Notes: generated by a model from the letters alone, not told the origin. A stretch of 40,868 nt of DNA from F23-D06 sp947167635 (GCA_947167635.1 CAMVIT010000026.1:1-40868); one strand, 5' to 3'; numbered from the stretch's first letter, positions 1 to 8,528 are shown. Numbers and translations: made by a program.

Positions 1-549
1 CCGCGATTGTCGTCAGCGCGCCGTCCTGCCCCACACCTTGCGCTCCTTCGTCGCTTGTATGGGGTTAATAAGATTTTGTCTCTCCGAGACTGCTCAAGGA
101 AAACTATAAACTATTAACTCTTAACTATTATCTGTCCCCGTTGTCCCGGTAGGGACAGAAGCTCGGTAGAAACAGGGTCGTATGCAGCCCCCCCGCGGTG
201 CGGGACACAGATGCGCAGACGGAGATTTGCTTCTCACCGCGGAATGGTGGAGGCAACCGATGATGGGAAAATGACCCGTTATTGCAATTTGTCGCCATGA
301 TTGAATCCACACTGCATCCATGGCTTTTTGTCTCCCTTTCGCGGCGAGCAGGTTTTATGCATCTTGGATGCCGACTCCCGCGCCGCGATTTTTCCACGCA
401 CGCGCCCCGTTTCTACCGAGCTCTTGCCCCTGACGGGGCTATGGTGTTCGTTTTTCGTTTTACGTTTTACGGGATAAGTTGCTCGCAAACCGCAAATCGT
501 ACAGTTCAAAGTTGCCAACGGCCAACGGCTAATAGCAAACGGCCAACAG
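1..549. other. Gene-free, repeat-bearing intergenic region
   Basis: No reading frame here looks like a protein. The translations are rich in Arg, Pro, Ser and Cys, and overlapping frames on both strands are equally long, which is typical of GC-rich non-coding sequence. The first bases (CCGCGATTGTC) match part of the dispersed repeat also seen near 331-400 and 3612-3680, so a truncated copy probably starts at the window edge. Around 508-555 there are short, imperfect direct repeats built on CCAACGGC and GGCTAA, just beyond the 3' end of the minus-strand secreted protein. I see no clear terminator hairpin for that gene. Confidence 0.6.
331..400. repeat. Dispersed intergenic repeat, copy A
   Basis: This stretch shares ordered blocks with 3612-3680: CTCCCTTTCGC, then after about 30 bases GACTCCCGYGCCGCGATT, then CACGCA. 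Read on the minus strand, both copies translate in part to AARES-x-KH-x-RKGD, which is why weak open frames appear over both. I infer a degenerate dispersed intergenic repeat rather than a gene. Its function is unknown. Confidence 0.45.
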
Positions 550-3537
550 CTAACGTCCCAGCATCACGTTTCCCTTCTCAACCCGCATCTCCTCCCGTGC
601 GTTCCTGTAGCGGATCACCCAGACGTACATCCCTTCGGGCTTGTTGCCGCCGTCCCAGCCCGTGTCCATGTCCGTGGTGAGGAAGACCATCGAGCCCCAG
701 CGGTCATAGACCATCATCTCGAAGTTCCTGACCTCGCCGGGGTAGCTGAAGACGGGGACGAAGCGGTCGTTGAGGCCGTCGCCGTCGGGGGTAAAGCTGT
801 TGGGCACCCACAGTTCCTGCGCACAAGGCTCGTATGCGATGTCGATGTCATCGTTGTGGGAGTAGCAGAAGTTGGCGGCGGTGACGCTGTAGTTGCCCGG
901 TTGGCGCACCACATACTGTGGCTCGGTGCTGCCGTCCTGCCAGTGGTAGCTGCAGAAGGGCAGGTCGGCGGAGAGCACCAGCTCGTCGCCCTCGCAGAGG
1001 GTGGTGTCGGCGCCGAGGTTGACATCGAAGTCGTGCAGGTACTCCACGGCGATGGTGTCGGAGGCACCGAGGCAGTGGTCAGTGACCACCACCCAGTATT
1101 CGCCGTCGTGGACGACGGTGTAGGTGGTGTTGGTGCTGTGGTCCTGCCACTCGTAGGTGGCGGGGTGCGTCTGTGCGGCATCCAAAAGGAGGGTGGCCAG
1201 GTCGCAGAGGGTGCTGTCGTCGCCGAAGTTGACGTGTGAGGGCTCGTAGAGATCCACCCGGAAGCTGTCGAGGCGGGCGGTGCAGCCGAGGTTGGCGGCG
1301 GTAACCGAGTAGATACCCGCGCTGTCGATGGTGATGGCGGGGGTTGTGTCCCCCGTGGACCACTGGTAATAGAGGGCTTCGGTGCTCTCAATGGAGAGCG
1401 TGGCCCCCGCGCAGAGTATCGTGTCGGAGGAGAAGGGGATTACGGGCGGGGGCACCACACGGACAAATGTGGTGGTGGTGTCAGGGCACTGGTGGTGGAT
1501 GACGAGCTGCGCGGTGATGGTGTGCAGGTTAGTGATGGGCAGGTCAAGGGTGCGGGTGTTGTAGTGGGTGACGCCATCCACAATCCAGTCGAACTCCAGG
1601 GAATCGGGGTTGTACTCCACGTCAAGATGCAGGGTGTCGCCGAGGCAGCGATAGACGGTCGCCGAGTCGTCCGTCGAGAGGTTGGAGTGCGAATACGGTG
1701 ACTCCAAAAGGTCCACCCACGAAGCATTGTCGTGGTAATAGACCAGATACAGGAAATCGGGGGTTGGTGCGGAATTGAGCTGTGGAACAGAATATATAAA
1801 TTCACCCCTAAATTCTCTGAAACCGAACTCATCAAGGTAAGCGCAAAAGCCGTTCGGGTTTTCTATCTGTATGACGTCAGGCACATCGTCGTTGTAGTAG
1901 GCGAACTGGGCGCAGTAGTATTCTTGGTTGGTCTGCGGCACAGGCTCGAAAGCAGAAGCGGGCACCGCCTGCCCGTTCAGCGTGGTGCTGTGGAGGCCGT
2001 CGCTGTGGACATATACAGTGAGGTCGCAATAGACTGTGTCTATGGGAAAGTATGGGCTTCGAACATTCCACCTTGTGGTGGGGCACATCCAGTGCGTGGT
2101 CATCCTGTCGGTAAACCGGAACGGAAAAGTGTTACTGGCTTTCTGCATACGATGTTCCTCAGTCTGAATTGTGCCGTAATCAAATGTATTTACATTCATG
2201 TATGTTTTATTGAAACAAACCGTCGGCAGGTTGATAGCACATCTATCCATTCGAATCCAATCCACAAAGGCGGTATCCTTCCACAGATAGTGGTTCTGAA
2301 AAAAGGGGTGTGAGAAGCGATGGTACACATACGGGATCTCTATTGGGCCGGAGTGCGAAAAATCGCCCACGGATGGCGAAAGGGAGCATGCTATGTACAC
2401 ATTCATCGTCTCATGCGCATACGCACTGTCAGAATGGCTGCATCCGGACGGATATTTCCTGTTCTGGCCGTGCATCTCGTTCAGACAGTAGGAGTGTGTG
2501 GCAGAATCATAGATTGTGGGAAACAGGCTCGCATCTCTGTTGAACCGCCTGTTCTGGAACTTGCGGATAATAAAGTCTTTCCCGTCAACAAGACGCTCCT
2601 GCACATACGGATTGAAAGTCCTGTAGGAGGGTCGGAGGGCTGAGATATAGCAAACCACTTTCTTGCAGTTCGTGCGGGCGTTGACAAACAAGTACCCGTT
2701 TTCATTATCCACATCTACGTATTCATAGTTTTCCAAAAAACCGTCGTTGACGGAAACCAAAGCCACCTCTCCTGCTTGGAGTTGACAACTGTCGGCATAC
2801 AGAGGAGTGTCTGCATAATTCACGATCTCATAATGCAGCCATGTGTCATCTTCTGTAGCAACGAACATCAGGAAGTGAATTGCCCACGGCATCTTGCGCA
2901 GCAACTGGCTGTATTCACACCTTCCATGCCTTGCAGCGGGCACCGGCACCTTGATGGTACTCGAATACATGGTCAATAAACCTCCACCAGGATGTTGAGG
3001 ATGACATAGAGAATAATCGCCAAAAGCTTTTGAATCCGAGTGGGGTGAGACCCAAGAGAAGGTATCAACGCAGTTGGTTTGCAAATATACATACACATCC
3101 TCAGAGGTTACCACTTCCACTCCTTTTTCCTGAACGCTGAATGCATGACTCTTAAAACGGGAGGACAGATAGGACGTGGTGTCTGGCAAGCAGGACATAG
3201 TGTCTGGCAACCACACCATGATATCCTCCGAAGGAACTTTTACGACAGTGGCGTTTCCCGGAGTGACAGTGAACTGTCGGGAGAAATTCGTGATAGGGTT
3301 TCTCACGCAGCCTGTACATGGCGTAGGGCCGACAATATATAACAAGACGCTGTCTGACTGGAATCCCTGCCTATAGATATAAGGGGAATCACCAAAACCG
3401 GAATATGGCTGCATCATCGTCATCGCTACCTGGACAGATGTGACCCAGAAATCCCTGCCCCTGAACATGTCGTTCTGCGCTCCTACATCAAATGCGAGCA
3501 CCAGCAATAAGAACAAAATGGTGCAAATCTTTTTCAT
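550..3537 (-). CDS. Large secreted protein with T9SS type B (gliding-motility C-terminal) sorting domain
   Basis: The 995-residue protein starts with a clear signal peptide (MKKICTILFLLLVLAFDVGAQ, cut after about residue 20). Near the N-terminus, RGRDFWVT resembles the start of IgGFc-binding-like domains of Bacteroidota surface proteins. Between about residues 700 and 900 there are three similar Ig/PKD-like units, each with a Cys near the start, a YxWxDGST or YQWSTGDTT core and a GxYxVxxxN/D end. The last 85 or so residues begin with NSFTPDGDGLND and continue with YDRWGSMVF and GWDGG, the hallmark of the CHU_C/type B sorting domain recognised by the type IX secretion system. It is therefore probably exported to or beyond the outer membrane. 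Ligand unknown. A -7 box (TATCTTTG) lies 27 bases upstream of the ATG, and the gene appears monocistronic. Confidence 0.85.
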   Translation of the reverse strand: MKKICTILFLLLVLAFDVGAQNDMFRGRDFWVTSVQVAMTMMQPYSGFGDSPYIYRQGFQSDSVLLYIVGPTPCTGCVRNPITNFSRQFTVTPGNATVVKVPSEDIMVWLPDTMSCLPDTTSYLSSRFKSHAFSVQEKGVEVVTSEDVYVYLQTNCVDTFSWVSPHSDSKAFGDYSLCHPQHPGGGLLTMYSSTIKVPVPAARHGRCEYSQLLRKMPWAIHFLMFVATEDDTWLHYEIVNYADTPLYADSCQLQAGEVALVSVNDGFLENYEYVDVDNENGYLFVNARTNCKKVVCYISALRPSYRTFNPYVQERLVDGKDFIIRKFQNRRFNRDASLFPTIYDSATHSYCLNEMHGQNRKYPSGCSHSDSAYAHETMNVYIACSLSPSVGDFSHSGPIEIPYVYHRFSHPFFQNHYLWKDTAFVDWIRMDRCAINLPTVCFNKTYMNVNTFDYGTIQTEEHRMQKASNTFPFRFTDRMTTHWMCPTTRWNVRSPYFPIDTVYCDLTVYVHSDGLHSTTLNGQAVPASAFEPVPQTNQEYYCAQFAYYNDDVPDVIQIENPNGFCAYLDEFGFREFRGEFIYSVPQLNSAPTPDFLYLVYYHDNASWVDLLESPYSHSNLSTDDSATVYRCLGDTLHLDVEYNPDSLEFDWIVDGVTHYNTRTLDLPITNLHTITAQLVIHHQCPDTTTTFVRVVPPPVIPFSSDTILCAGATLSIESTEALYYQWSTGDTTPAITIDSAGIYSVTAANLGCTARLDSFRVDLYEPSHVNFGDDSTLCDLATLLLDAAQTHPATYEWQDHSTNTTYTVVHDGEYWVVVTDHCLGASDTIAVEYLHDFDVNLGADTTLCEGDELVLSADLPFCSYHWQDGSTEPQYVVRQPGNYSVTAANFCYSHNDDIDIAYEPCAQELWVPNSFTPDGDGLNDRFVPVFSYPGEVRNFEMMVYDRWGSMVFLTTDMDTGWDGGNKPEGMYVWVIRYRNAREEMRVEKGNVMLGR

Positions 3538-3563
3538 AATGACGCAGTTTTAAAAATTCGGGG

Positions 3564-3571
3564 CAAAGATA
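3564..3571 (-). promoter_or_regulatory. -7 box of the T9SS type B gene
   Basis: On the minus strand this reads TATCTTTG, a full match to the Bacteroidota primary sigma -7 consensus TAnnTTTG. It ends 26 bases before the ATG at 3537. Confidence 0.6.
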
Positions 3572-3611
3572 ATAAAAAAGAGTAACTCAAACACATGGCA
3601 TTTTACAAATC

Positions 3612-3680
3612 GCCTCCCTTTCGCACCGAAAATGCGCCGTGCTTCGTGGCAAAAGACTCCCGTGCCGCGATTGTCTCGCG
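3612..3680. repeat. Dispersed intergenic repeat, copy B
   Basis: The second copy of the repeat described at 331-400, with the same ordered blocks CTCCCTTTCGC and GACTCCCGTGCCGCGATTG followed by CACGCA. It fills the gap between the promoter of the T9SS type B gene and the terminator of ackA. No believable gene lies in 3538-3771. Confidence 0.45.
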
Positions 3681-3771
3681 CACGCATCCCTCCCAGGGGT
3701 TGCAGCGCTCGTTCCTCACGCTTTCCGAACAGCCCTTATGGTGCCGATTTTGTACTATTATGTATATATCC

Positions 3772-3799
3772 AAAAAAGGCGGTACCTGATGGCACCGCC
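3772..3799 (-). terminator. Rho-independent terminator of ackA
   Basis: On the minus strand GGCGGTGCC pairs with GGTACCGCC (nine pairs, one G-U) around a four-base ATCA loop, followed by six T. It lies about 30 bases past the ackA stop codon, the expected place for its terminator. Confidence 0.85.
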
Positions 3800-3827
3800 T
3801 CATTCCACAAATATATATGGTAAGGAG

Positions 3828-5027
3828 TTACTTGGTAAGGTTGTAAGTCTCCATGGCCATGACGAGCTCTTCGTTGGTGGTGACGGAAACGAGTTTGACT
3901 TTGGATTCCGGAGTGGAGATGATGCCGTCTTCGCCGGCATATTTCTGGTTGGCTTCGAGGTCGAGCTTGGTGCCGAGGAATTCGAGACCTTGGCAGATGG
4001 CTTCGCGCTGGAACCAGGCGTTTTCGCCGATGCCGCCGGTGAAGAGGATGATATCGACTCCGCCCATGGCGGCAGCGTAGGCACCGATATATTTCTTGAC
4101 GCGGTAGGCAAACATGTTGAAGGCGTAGGTGGAACGCTCGTCGCCAGCATCGCGGCCCGCACGGATGTCACGCATGTCAACACTCTTGCCGGAGATACCC
4201 AACAGGCCGCTCTTCTTGTTGATGAAGGTGTTGAGCTGTTTGGTGTCCATGTGCTCGGAGTCCATGATGTAGATGAGGGCGCCGGCATCGATATCGCCGC
4301 AACGGGTGCCCATCATAAGACCTTCCACTGGAGTGAACCCCATGGAGGTGTCAATGGATTTGCCGTTCTTGATGGCACAGATGGAAGCGCCGTTTCCGAG
4401 ATGGCAACTCACAATCTTGGCCTCCTCGTAAGGAATGCCGACTATTTCGGCGGCCTTGGGCCCCACATATTTGTGGCTGGTGCCGTGGAAGCCGTAACGA
4501 CGGATTTTCTTTTCGGTATAGCACTCGTAAGGGAGGGCGTACAGATAGGCCTCGGGCGGCATGGTTTGATGGAAAGAGGTGTCGAAGATACCCACATGCT
4601 TGACGTTGGGAAGAAGCTTCTTCATCACGTCGATGCCGAGCAGAGAGGCAGGATTGTGCAGGGGTGCCAACTCGCAGAGCTTGGCGATCTCCTCACGCTC
4701 CCGGTCACCAATGACCATGCTGCGGTCGAAGTACTCGCCGCCGTGCGCCACACGATGACCCACCGCGTTGATCTCGTCCAGCGTCTTGATGACACCGTGT
4801 GTCGGATCTGTCAATGCTTCGAGCACGAGTTTCACGCCAACCTCGTGATTGGCGATGGGGGTTTGTACATAATATTTGTCCTTGCCTACGGGCTTGTGGG
4901 TGAATTCACCCATCTCCAAACCGACACGTTCAACAAGGCCTTTGGCCAACAATTCCGGTTGCGGCTCCATTTCCAACAATTGGTACTTGATGGAGGAACT
5001 GCCGCAGTTTAAAACTAATACTTTCAT
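3828..5027 (-). CDS. ackA: Acetate kinase
   Basis: Acetate kinase interconverts acetyl phosphate + ADP and acetate + ATP in the cytoplasm, the substrate-level ATP step of acetate fermentation. The 399-residue length is the family norm. Visible signatures are the N-terminal phosphate-binding LVLNCGSSSIKY, Arg92 in VGHRVAHGG, Asp149 in GIFDTSFHQTMP, His181 in YGFHGTSHKYV, the nucleotide-site GNGASICAI and the C-terminal FTGGIGENA. Arg92, Asp149 and His181 correspond to the catalytic Arg91, Asp148 and His180 of the Methanosarcina enzyme. The usual partner pta (phosphotransacetylase) is not in the window, so this gene is a single-gene unit bounded by its own promoter (5066-5073) and terminator (3772-3799). 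Confidence 0.97.
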   Translation of the reverse strand: MKVLVLNCGSSSIKYQLLEMEPQPELLAKGLVERVGLEMGEFTHKPVGKDKYYVQTPIANHEVGVKLVLEALTDPTHGVIKTLDEINAVGHRVAHGGEYFDRSMVIGDREREEIAKLCELAPLHNPASLLGIDVMKKLLPNVKHVGIFDTSFHQTMPPEAYLYALPYECYTEKKIRRYGFHGTSHKYVGPKAAEIVGIPYEEAKIVSCHLGNGASICAIKNGKSIDTSMGFTPVEGLMMGTRCGDIDAGALIYIMDSEHMDTKQLNTFINKKSGLLGISGKSVDMRDIRAGRDAGDERSTYAFNMFAYRVKKYIGAYAAAMGGVDIILFTGGIGENAWFQREAICQGLEFLGTKLDLEANQKYAGEDGIISTPESKVKLVSVTTNEELVMAMETYNLTK

Positions 5028-5065
5028 ATTCAGAATAATTAAGTGTTTGTATCAGAAAAGTGGCG

Positions 5066-5073
5066 CAAAGATA
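5066..5073 (-). promoter_or_regulatory. -7 box of ackA
   Basis: TATCTTTG on the minus strand, immediately after the T-tract of the tRNA-Lys terminator and 38 bases before the ackA ATG. The terminator-then-promoter order shows that ackA has its own start rather than readthrough from the tRNA. Confidence 0.65.
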
Positions 5074-5074
5074 C

Positions 5075-5108
5075 AAAAAAAACGGCCCGCTTCGTTTGAA
5101 GCGAACCG
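5075..5108 (-). terminator. Rho-independent terminator of tRNA-Lys
   Basis: On the minus strand an 11-pair stem (CGGTTCGCTTC with GAAGCGGGCCG, two G-U pairs) closes on AAAC and is followed by eight T. It begins six bases after the 3' end of tRNA-Lys. Confidence 0.9.
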
Positions 5109-5113
5109 CTTTG

Positions 5114-5186
5114 TGTCTCAGCTGGGATTCGAACCCAGGACCCCATCCTTAAAAGGGATGTGCTCTACCTGCTGAGCTACTGGGAC
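5114..5186 (-). tRNA. tRNA-Lys (anticodon TTT)
   Basis: The minus strand folds as a full cloverleaf: acceptor GTCCCAG/CTGAGAC, D arm GCTC-AGCAGGTA-GAGC, anticodon arm CATCC-CTTTTAA-GGATG with anticodon TTT, variable GGGTC and T arm CTGGG-TTCGAAT-CCCAG, with discriminator A. CCA is not encoded. The acceptor stem has one C-A mismatch (position 4 against 69). It has its own promoter (5210-5217) and terminator (5075-5108). Confidence 0.95.
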
Positions 5187-5209
5187 AACCGTCTCTCTAT
5201 AAGAGGCTG

Positions 5210-5217
5210 CAAAAGTA
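5210..5217 (-). promoter_or_regulatory. -7 box of tRNA-Lys
   Basis: TACTTTTG on the minus strand, 23 bases upstream of the mature tRNA 5' end. Confidence 0.6.
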
Positions 5218-5347
5218 CACTTTTTTCCGATATGGCCCTGACATCAGATACCCTTTTTTTTCTTTATAATACAAAGTTTTGATAATAAGGTATTTATAAT
5301 ACAAATCATTTTTTTGGAAATGTATGCGCAGGATTCATCAATAATTG

Positions 5348-5355
5348 TATATTTG
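5348..5355 (+). promoter_or_regulatory. -7 box upstream of the small basic protein gene
   Basis: TATATTTG on the plus strand. If used, it gives a leader of about 150 bases before the ATG at 5514. The leader is AT-rich and holds a 7-pair A/T hairpin near 5446-5470, but nothing recognisable. The rest of 5187-5513 holds no other gene. Confidence 0.45.
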
Positions 5356-5513
5356 CAGTGTAACGTGTTGTGAATAAGTGTGATAAAAACAGATAACAAA
5401 AAACATCATAGGTTGACAGAAAAAAGGGGTGTCAGGTAGAAGATGTGTTGAAAAAAGCTGTTTTTCACAATTCTACACAACTTTTTTGCAAACGAGAAAA
5501 GTTCGATGAAAAG

Positions 5514-5750
5514 ATGAAAAAAATGATTTTGAATCCGAAAAGAGACACCATTACCCTCTGTTTGCCGACCGACTGGGTGGGCAAGCCGATAGTGTGCATT
5601 TTGAAGTCCCCTTATGAATTGGAGGAGGAGGAAATGGTCTCAAAGGTGAGCGAGGCTGCGTTGTGCTATCATGTGAGGAAGCGTACATACAAGAAACCTA
5701 CCCCCTTGCGTCGTAAACGGCGCCCCAAACAGCGTCGTCGCAGGTCTTAG
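5514..5750 (+). CDS. Small conserved-looking protein with highly basic tail
   Basis: The preferred start (ATGAAAAAAATG at 5514) gives 78 residues; an in-frame upstream ATG at 5445 would add 23 residues of poorer composition. Residues 1-50 resemble a small beta-type domain with the run TITLCLPTDWVGKPIVCIL, a DWVGK pattern seen in short Bacteroidota proteins of unknown role, followed by an acidic ELEEEEM. The last 25 residues are almost all Arg, Lys and Pro (RKRTYKKPTPLRRKRRPKQ...), suggesting RNA or DNA binding. The stop overlaps the folE stop by four bases in convergent orientation. I cannot name a function. Confidence 0.55.
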   Translation: MKKMILNPKRDTITLCLPTDWVGKPIVCILKSPYELEEEEMVSKVSEAALCYHVRKRTYKKPTPLRRKRRPKQRRRRS

Positions 5751-6418
5751 TGCAGTTTGGCTCCGATGAGGTGCATGAATTCCTGTCGGGTGTTTTCGTT
5801 TTTCAGGAATGCTCCTGTGAATTCCGAGGTGGTGGTGACGGAGTTTTGCTTCTGAATACCGCGCATGGACATGCAGAGGTGCTGGGCCTCGATGACCACG
5901 GCCACGCCGATGGGGTTGAGCACTTCCTGCAGGCAATCCTTGATCTCGGTGGTGAGGCGTTCCTGTAATTGCAGGCGGCGTGCAAAGCACTCCACGACGC
6001 GCGGTATCTTGCTGAGCCCCACGATGGTGCCGTTGGGGATGTATCCGATGTGGGCCTTGCCGAAGAACGGCAGCAAATGGTGCTCACAAAGGGAGTATAT
6101 TTCGATGTCCTTCACGATGACGATTTGTTTGTAGTCTTCGTGAAAGAGGGCGCTCTCCAGAATGGCCTTGGGGTTTTGTCGATAGCCGTGGGTGAGGAAG
6201 TCCATGGCCTTGGCTGCGCGCATAGGGGTCTTGAGGAGTCCCTCGCGGCTGGGATCTTCGCCCATGTTGAGGAGAATGCTGCGATAGGCGTCGGCCATCA
6301 TCTGCACTTGCTCCTCTTTCAACGGAGCAATGGCGTTGGGATTTGTTGTGCATTCGCCGCAGTTACATTCGGTATTGGCGGTTGTGATTTTTTGTATGGA
6401 TTTTTTTCGGCTTACCAT
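5747..6418 (-). CDS. folE: GTP cyclohydrolase I
   Basis: GTP cyclohydrolase I converts GTP to 7,8-dihydroneopterin triphosphate, the first step toward tetrahydrofolate (and queuosine precursors). The 223-residue protein has the family core: TPMRAAKAMDFLTHGY, the zinc-site SLCEHHLLPFFG (Cys111, His114), KIPRVVECFARRLQLQERLT and AQHLCMSMRG (Cys182, third zinc ligand). The first 35 residues, including CNCGECTTNPN, are a variable extension; its three Cys are unusual and may be an added metal site, though this is speculative. It starts seven bases after the hydrolase gene stop and is probably cotranscribed with it. Confidence 0.96.
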   Translation of the reverse strand: MVSRKKSIQKITTANTECNCGECTTNPNAIAPLKEEQVQMMADAYRSILLNMGEDPSREGLLKTPMRAAKAMDFLTHGYRQNPKAILESALFHEDYKQIVIVKDIEIYSLCEHHLLPFFGKAHIGYIPNGTIVGLSKIPRVVECFARRLQLQERLTTEIKDCLQEVLNPIGVAVVIEAQHLCMSMRGIQKQNSVTTTSEFTGAFLKNENTRQEFMHLIGAKLH

Positions 6419-6424
6419 ATATTA

Positions 6425-7060
6425 TTATTGTAAGAAGGGGTTATATTTTTTCTCGTTGCCGACAGTGGTGGTGTCACCATGTCCGGGATAGACAACTGTG
6501 TCATCATCGAGGGTGAGGATCTTGGTGCGCACCATTTCGAGCAAAAGCGACATGTCGCCGGTGGGAAGATCGGCACGCCCGACACTGCCTTCGAAGAGAA
6601 GATCGCCGCAGATGAGGAAGTGATTCTCGGTGTTGTGGAGTGTGATGCTGCCATCGCAATGGCCGGGAGTATAGAGCACTTGGAGGGATTCTTTCCCAAA
6701 GCGGACAAAGTCGCCTTCGCGAAGGAAACGGGTGGGTTCGGGCATCGTCTCGGCGGGCATGCCGAAGGCGGCGGCATAGGCATGAGCCTTGTGATAAATG
6801 GGCAGGGCTGCCTCGTGCATGAGAAGAGGTGCCCCATACTGTTTGACGCACCACGGATTGCCCGCGATGTGATCGATGTGGGGATGTGTGTTGATGACGG
6901 CCTTCACGACAAGCCCATGGGTGCGGATGTACTCGTCGAGCCGTGCATCCTCGTAGGTGGTGCAGTTGCCTGGATCCACAATGACGGCTTCACGGCTGTC
7001 GTCATGCAGCACCAGCGTGTTCACCATGATAGGGTTGAAGTGAAAGGTCTGTATGGTCAT
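6425..7060 (-). CDS. Metallo-beta-lactamase-fold hydrolase (glyoxalase II-like)
   Basis: The protein carries the full binuclear metal signature: THPHIDHIAG (His59, His61, Asp63, His64 from the chosen start), then TPGHCDGSITL, CGDLLFEGSVGRADL and VYPGHGDTT. That pattern and the length (about 211 residues) fit the glyoxalase II-like branch that cleaves thioesters or related small substrates; the true substrate is unknown. I chose the internal ATG at 7060 because the family starts with a strand such as MTIQTFHFNPIMVNTLVL. The longer frame to 7123 adds a basic stretch atypical of the family. It sits between the MORN gene and folE, all on the minus strand. Confidence 0.85.
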   Translation of the reverse strand: MTIQTFHFNPIMVNTLVLHDDSREAVIVDPGNCTTYEDARLDEYIRTHGLVVKAVINTHPHIDHIAGNPWCVKQYGAPLLMHEAALPIYHKAHAYAAAFGMPAETMPEPTRFLREGDFVRFGKESLQVLYTPGHCDGSITLHNTENHFLICGDLLFEGSVGRADLPTGDMSLLLEMVRTKILTLDDDTVVYPGHGDTTTVGNEKKYNPFLQ

Positions 7061-7165
7061 GTTTCCCGATTTCAAATGGCTCTTTTGCAAATATTCTTTC
7101 AATAAAACACGTTTCTTGTCCATTGTCGTGGCCGATGTGTGTCGGCTCTGTCTTGAATTTTGATT

Positions 7166-8485
7166 TTAGAAAGGTCTTCCTTCCGAAGGATCAGCCACGA
7201 ACAGCTCCTTGACTTTCCGGCCGTGGTTGAAAAGCACGCTGTAGTAGAGCTTGCCGTCGGGTCTCCAGCACGACCACTTGCCATCGCGTTGGCGGTTGCT
7301 GAAGTTGCCCTGGAAATGCTTGGCCCCGTTGTCGTAATATTCCGTGAATTTGCCCTCCGGCACATCGTGGACAAAGTTCTGCTCACGAATCTTCTTCTCA
7401 TGGACATTGTAAAAGGCCCATTTGCCCTCTTTCATGTCGTTCACGTATTTTCCGCTGTTGAGAAGCTTGCCGTTTTGGGCATATTCAGTCCACTTCCCGT
7501 TCTTGAGATTGTTTTTATAGATGCCTTTGCGCGACATCTTGCCGGACTCTTCCCAATAGTAGCAATAGGGGCCGTTGAGTTCGTTGTCCTTGTAGGTCAT
7601 CTCGTATTTCTGCCAGCCGTTTTCGTACCAGCCGGTCCAGGTGCCGGACATGCGTGCATCCTTGAAAGTGCCTTGGTCCTGCACTTTGCCGTTGGGATAG
7701 TAGGATGTCCAGATGCCGTTTTCCATGTCGTTGACGAAGGTGCCTTCGCGCTGGAGTTTCCCGTCCTCGTAGAAGGCTTTCCACTTGCCGACGCGCTTTC
7801 CGTCCTTGTAGGAACCCTTGCGCCACACGGCACCGTTGTCGTAAAAATAGACCCATTCGCCATCTTGGAGTCCTCCGGTGAAGTTGCCGGAGCTGCTTAC
7901 CTCGCCGGCTTCGTTGTAGTAGCTCCACGCTCCGTCTTGCAAGCCCTCAATGGTATTGCCTTCCATGTCTTTCTGGCCGTTGGACTGCCACCAACAGGTG
8001 TAGCCGTTGAGTTCGCCCATCTTGTAGGTGCCCTCGAAGTACTTGGCGCCGTTGTCGTAATACTCGGTGACGGGGCCATGGGCACTGTCTTGCACATAGG
8101 TCACCTCTTTGTACAGTTTGCCGTTGGGATGGTAAAAAGTCCATTTCCCATCGCGCTTGCCGTCCTTGAAAGAGCCCTCTGTTTCCACTTTTCCGGAGCG
8201 ATACCAGCTCTTGAAGGGCCCGTTCTCGGCGTTGTATTCTTGATTGAGGGTGCCATCGTCATACCAGGTTTTCCAAATGCCCACTTTGCGGCCATTGAGG
8301 TAGTCACCCTCGGTCCACTTGGCACCGTTGATGTGGTAGAAGATCCAATGCCCCTCCTCTACACCGGCTTTTTCCACGCCGATGGACATCAATCGGTTGT
8401 TTTTCCAGTATGTCTTGACAGTGTCTTGTGCGAACGCGTTGGTCCACAGCAACAATCCGCAGAGCAAAATCGACAATCTTTTCAT
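7166..8485 (-). CDS. Secreted MORN-repeat protein (YwqK-like antitoxin-repeat family)
   Basis: From the ATG at 8485 the protein has 439 residues. It starts with a signal peptide (MKRLSILLCGLLLWTNAFAQ). The rest is about 16 tandem units of 22-24 residues with the core G-x-W-x-x-Y-x-x-N/D-G-x followed by a short strand (for example GKWTFYHPNGK, GEWVYFYDNGA). This is the MORN/YwqK repeat, which forms extended beta-hairpin ribbons. Databases often label such proteins 'antitoxin component YwqK', but nothing here suggests a toxin partner. The longer frame upstream to 8662 is rejected because a -7 box (8504-8511) lies inside it. Role unknown; probably periplasmic or at the cell surface. Confidence 0.85.
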   Translation of the reverse strand: MKRLSILLCGLLLWTNAFAQDTVKTYWKNNRLMSIGVEKAGVEEGHWIFYHINGAKWTEGDYLNGRKVGIWKTWYDDGTLNQEYNAENGPFKSWYRSGKVETEGSFKDGKRDGKWTFYHPNGKLYKEVTYVQDSAHGPVTEYYDNGAKYFEGTYKMGELNGYTCWWQSNGQKDMEGNTIEGLQDGAWSYYNEAGEVSSSGNFTGGLQDGEWVYFYDNGAVWRKGSYKDGKRVGKWKAFYEDGKLQREGTFVNDMENGIWTSYYPNGKVQDQGTFKDARMSGTWTGWYENGWQKYEMTYKDNELNGPYCYYWEESGKMSRKGIYKNNLKNGKWTEYAQNGKLLNSGKYVNDMKEGKWAFYNVHEKKIREQNFVHDVPEGKFTEYYDNGAKHFQGNFSNRQRDGKWSCWRPDGKLYYSVLFNHGRKVKELFVADPSEGRPF

Positions 8486-8503
8486 AGTGTTGGTATTAGG
8501 GTG

Positions 8504-8511
8504 CAAAAATA
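8504..8511 (-). promoter_or_regulatory. -7 box of the MORN protein gene
   Basis: TATTTTTG on the minus strand, 18 bases before the ATG at 8485. It helps fix that start codon. Confidence 0.6.
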
Positions 8512-8528
8512 CGCATTTTCCATATTCC

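Noticed and set aside
121..680. Several overlapping frames of 66-132 codons at the left edge
   Set aside because: Composition is Arg/Ser/Pro/Cys-rich in all frames and on both strands, and the region contains repeat sequence.
3639..5012. 457-codon plus-strand open frame over ackA
   Set aside because: It is a shadow of acetate kinase on the other strand, caused by GC-rich codons. It has no family motifs and low-complexity His/Val/Asp composition.
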